DNA of 6,561 nt, from NCBI GenBank assembly GCA_027489195.1, contig JAIYAG010000019.1, forward strand, positions 1 through 6,561, written 5' to 3'. Positions within the stretch are counted from its first letter, which is position 1. Every line of letters begins with the position of its first letter. Below the pieces are notes generated by a model. It was not told where the DNA came from. It was given only the letters and a program-made list of their open reading frames with translations, and ran no database searches. The stretch comes from Burkholderiales bacterium (GTDB lineage: Bacteria; Pseudomonadota; Gammaproteobacteria; Burkholderiales; Burkholderiaceae_E). Shown in pieces: positions 5,879 to 6,561 of the stretch. A program made the position numbers and the translations under genes.

Positions 5879-6561
5879 TCAGTGGAAGTGCGTGCCCTCG
5901 GGCTCGGCGTCCTCGGGCATCTCGGCGTGCACCACCTCGCCCGCGTGGTTCGGATAGAGCGGCACACCGCAGTCCTCGCAGTACTCGGGTTCGGTGATGT
6001 CGGTCCAGGTGCGCACGTCGGTGACGCCGGCCTCGCGCAGCGTCTCGCGGATCCGCTCGAGCGGCGACGGCTCGTCGGCCTCGCTCTCGGCGCCGAGCAG
6101 CGGCCACACCACGCCCTGCGCCACCTCCTCCTCGTCGCCGAGCGACAGCCCGATGCGGTACTCGTCGGGCCGGTTTTCGCCGAAGGGCGCGACGGTCGCG
6201 CGGATCGCCTCGGGCTCGAGGTCGAGCGCATGCGTGAGGAAGTGGACGGCGGCCTTGATCGCGTAGGGCCGCACGCGCCGGTCGGCCTCGCGCAGGTTGA
6301 TGTGGTAGGCGTCCGGCAGCAGGCATTCGAAGCCGCAGCCGGGCAGCAGCGACTCGATCGACGGACGGGCCTGGGTGATCCACTGCTCGAGGCAGGCGAC
6401 GCGCGACGCATGCTCGCCCGACTCGGGCAGCTGCCAGCGAAAGAGCGCGCCGTCCTGCGGCACGGCGACGGCCGCGATCAGGAAGCGGCCGTCGGCGAGC
6501 ATCTCCGCGGTCTCGGGCAGCGACTTCAGGTCGAGGCGCGGCGCGGCGCCGCCGGGGGTGA
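5879..6561 (-). CDS. Conserved protein of unknown function, resembles DUF2863 family (5' end cut by window edge)
   Basis: The frame stays open from the TGA at 5879 to the right edge, giving 227 codons with no sure start. An ATG at 6502 exists, but the reading continues upstream with plausible codons (LDLKSLPETAEM), so the gene almost certainly begins outside. No signal peptide or membrane segment is visible. The last 33 residues hold CEDCGVPLYP and VVHAEMPED, then a tail ending HFH. The CxxC with nearby histidines suggests a small zinc-binding knuckle. From memory this tail resembles DUF2863, a roughly 400-residue family of betaproteobacteria with no known function; I am only moderately sure. 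The acidic stretches and lack of enzyme motifs give no clue to activity. It converges on the HDOD gene across a hairpin. Confidence 0.75.
   Translation of the reverse strand, partial: TPGGAAPRLDLKSLPETAEMLADGRFLIAAVAVPQDGALFRWQLPESGEHASRVACLEQWITQARPSIESLLPGCGFECLLPDAYHINLREADRRVRPYAIKAAVHFLTHALDLEPEAIRATVAPFGENRPDEYRIGLSLGDEEEVAQGVVWPLLGAESEADEPSPLERIRETLREAGVTDVRTWTDITEPEYCEDCGVPLYPNHAGEVVHAEMPEDAEPEGTHFH

Noticed and set aside
5323..6411. 362-codon minus-strand open frame spanning the end of the HDOD gene and the unknown gene
   Set aside because: It is in a different frame from the minus-strand CDS ending at 5879, is Arg/Ser/Thr/Pro-rich, and crosses the convergent gap and terminator-like hairpin.

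Overview
The window is very GC-rich DNA with tightly packed, single-strand gene blocks. It looks like a chromosomal segment of a betaproteobacterium, probably of the order Burkholderiales. The gene order soxY-soxZ-soxA-soxX-soxB, the GC richness and a right-hand partial gene that resembles the betaproteobacterial DUF2863 family all point that way. This placement is inference; no rRNA or other taxonomic marker is present.

Layout. Positions 1-4147, minus strand, hold the core of a thiosulfate-oxidizing (Sox) operon read right to left: soxY, soxZ, soxA, soxX and a soxB that lacks only its last few codons, beyond the left edge. Gaps between genes are 12-88 bp, so they are probably one transcript. 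A 149-bp divergent region (4148-4296) separates soxY from a plus-strand gene (4297-5817) for a 506-residue HDOD-domain protein with a GAF-like C-terminal region. That gene converges on a minus-strand gene (5879 to beyond the right edge) for a protein of unknown function with a C-terminal CxxC. A strong hairpin lies in the 61-bp gap between these two.

How the genes work together. By established Sox biochemistry, SoxYZ carries the sulfur substrate on the C-terminal GGCGG arm of SoxY. The SoxAX cytochrome couples thiosulfate to that cysteine, and SoxB, a dimanganese hydrolase, releases sulfate. The signal peptides imply three export routes: Tat for SoxY (carrying SoxZ) and SoxB, Sec for SoxA, and a lipoprotein signal for SoxX. 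SoxA carries only one CxxCH, so it is of the mono-heme type. soxCD is not upstream of soxY; what lies left of soxB is not visible, so complete versus partial oxidation cannot be decided here.

I did not find a clearly new system. The points most worth a second look are the lipid-anchored long SoxX, the HDOD-GAF gene divergent from the sox operon, a 10-bp palindrome at the presumed sox transcription start, and an inverted repeat between soxZ and soxA. There is no gene-free stretch over 300 bases, and I saw no tRNA, rRNA, mobile element or CRISPR array.
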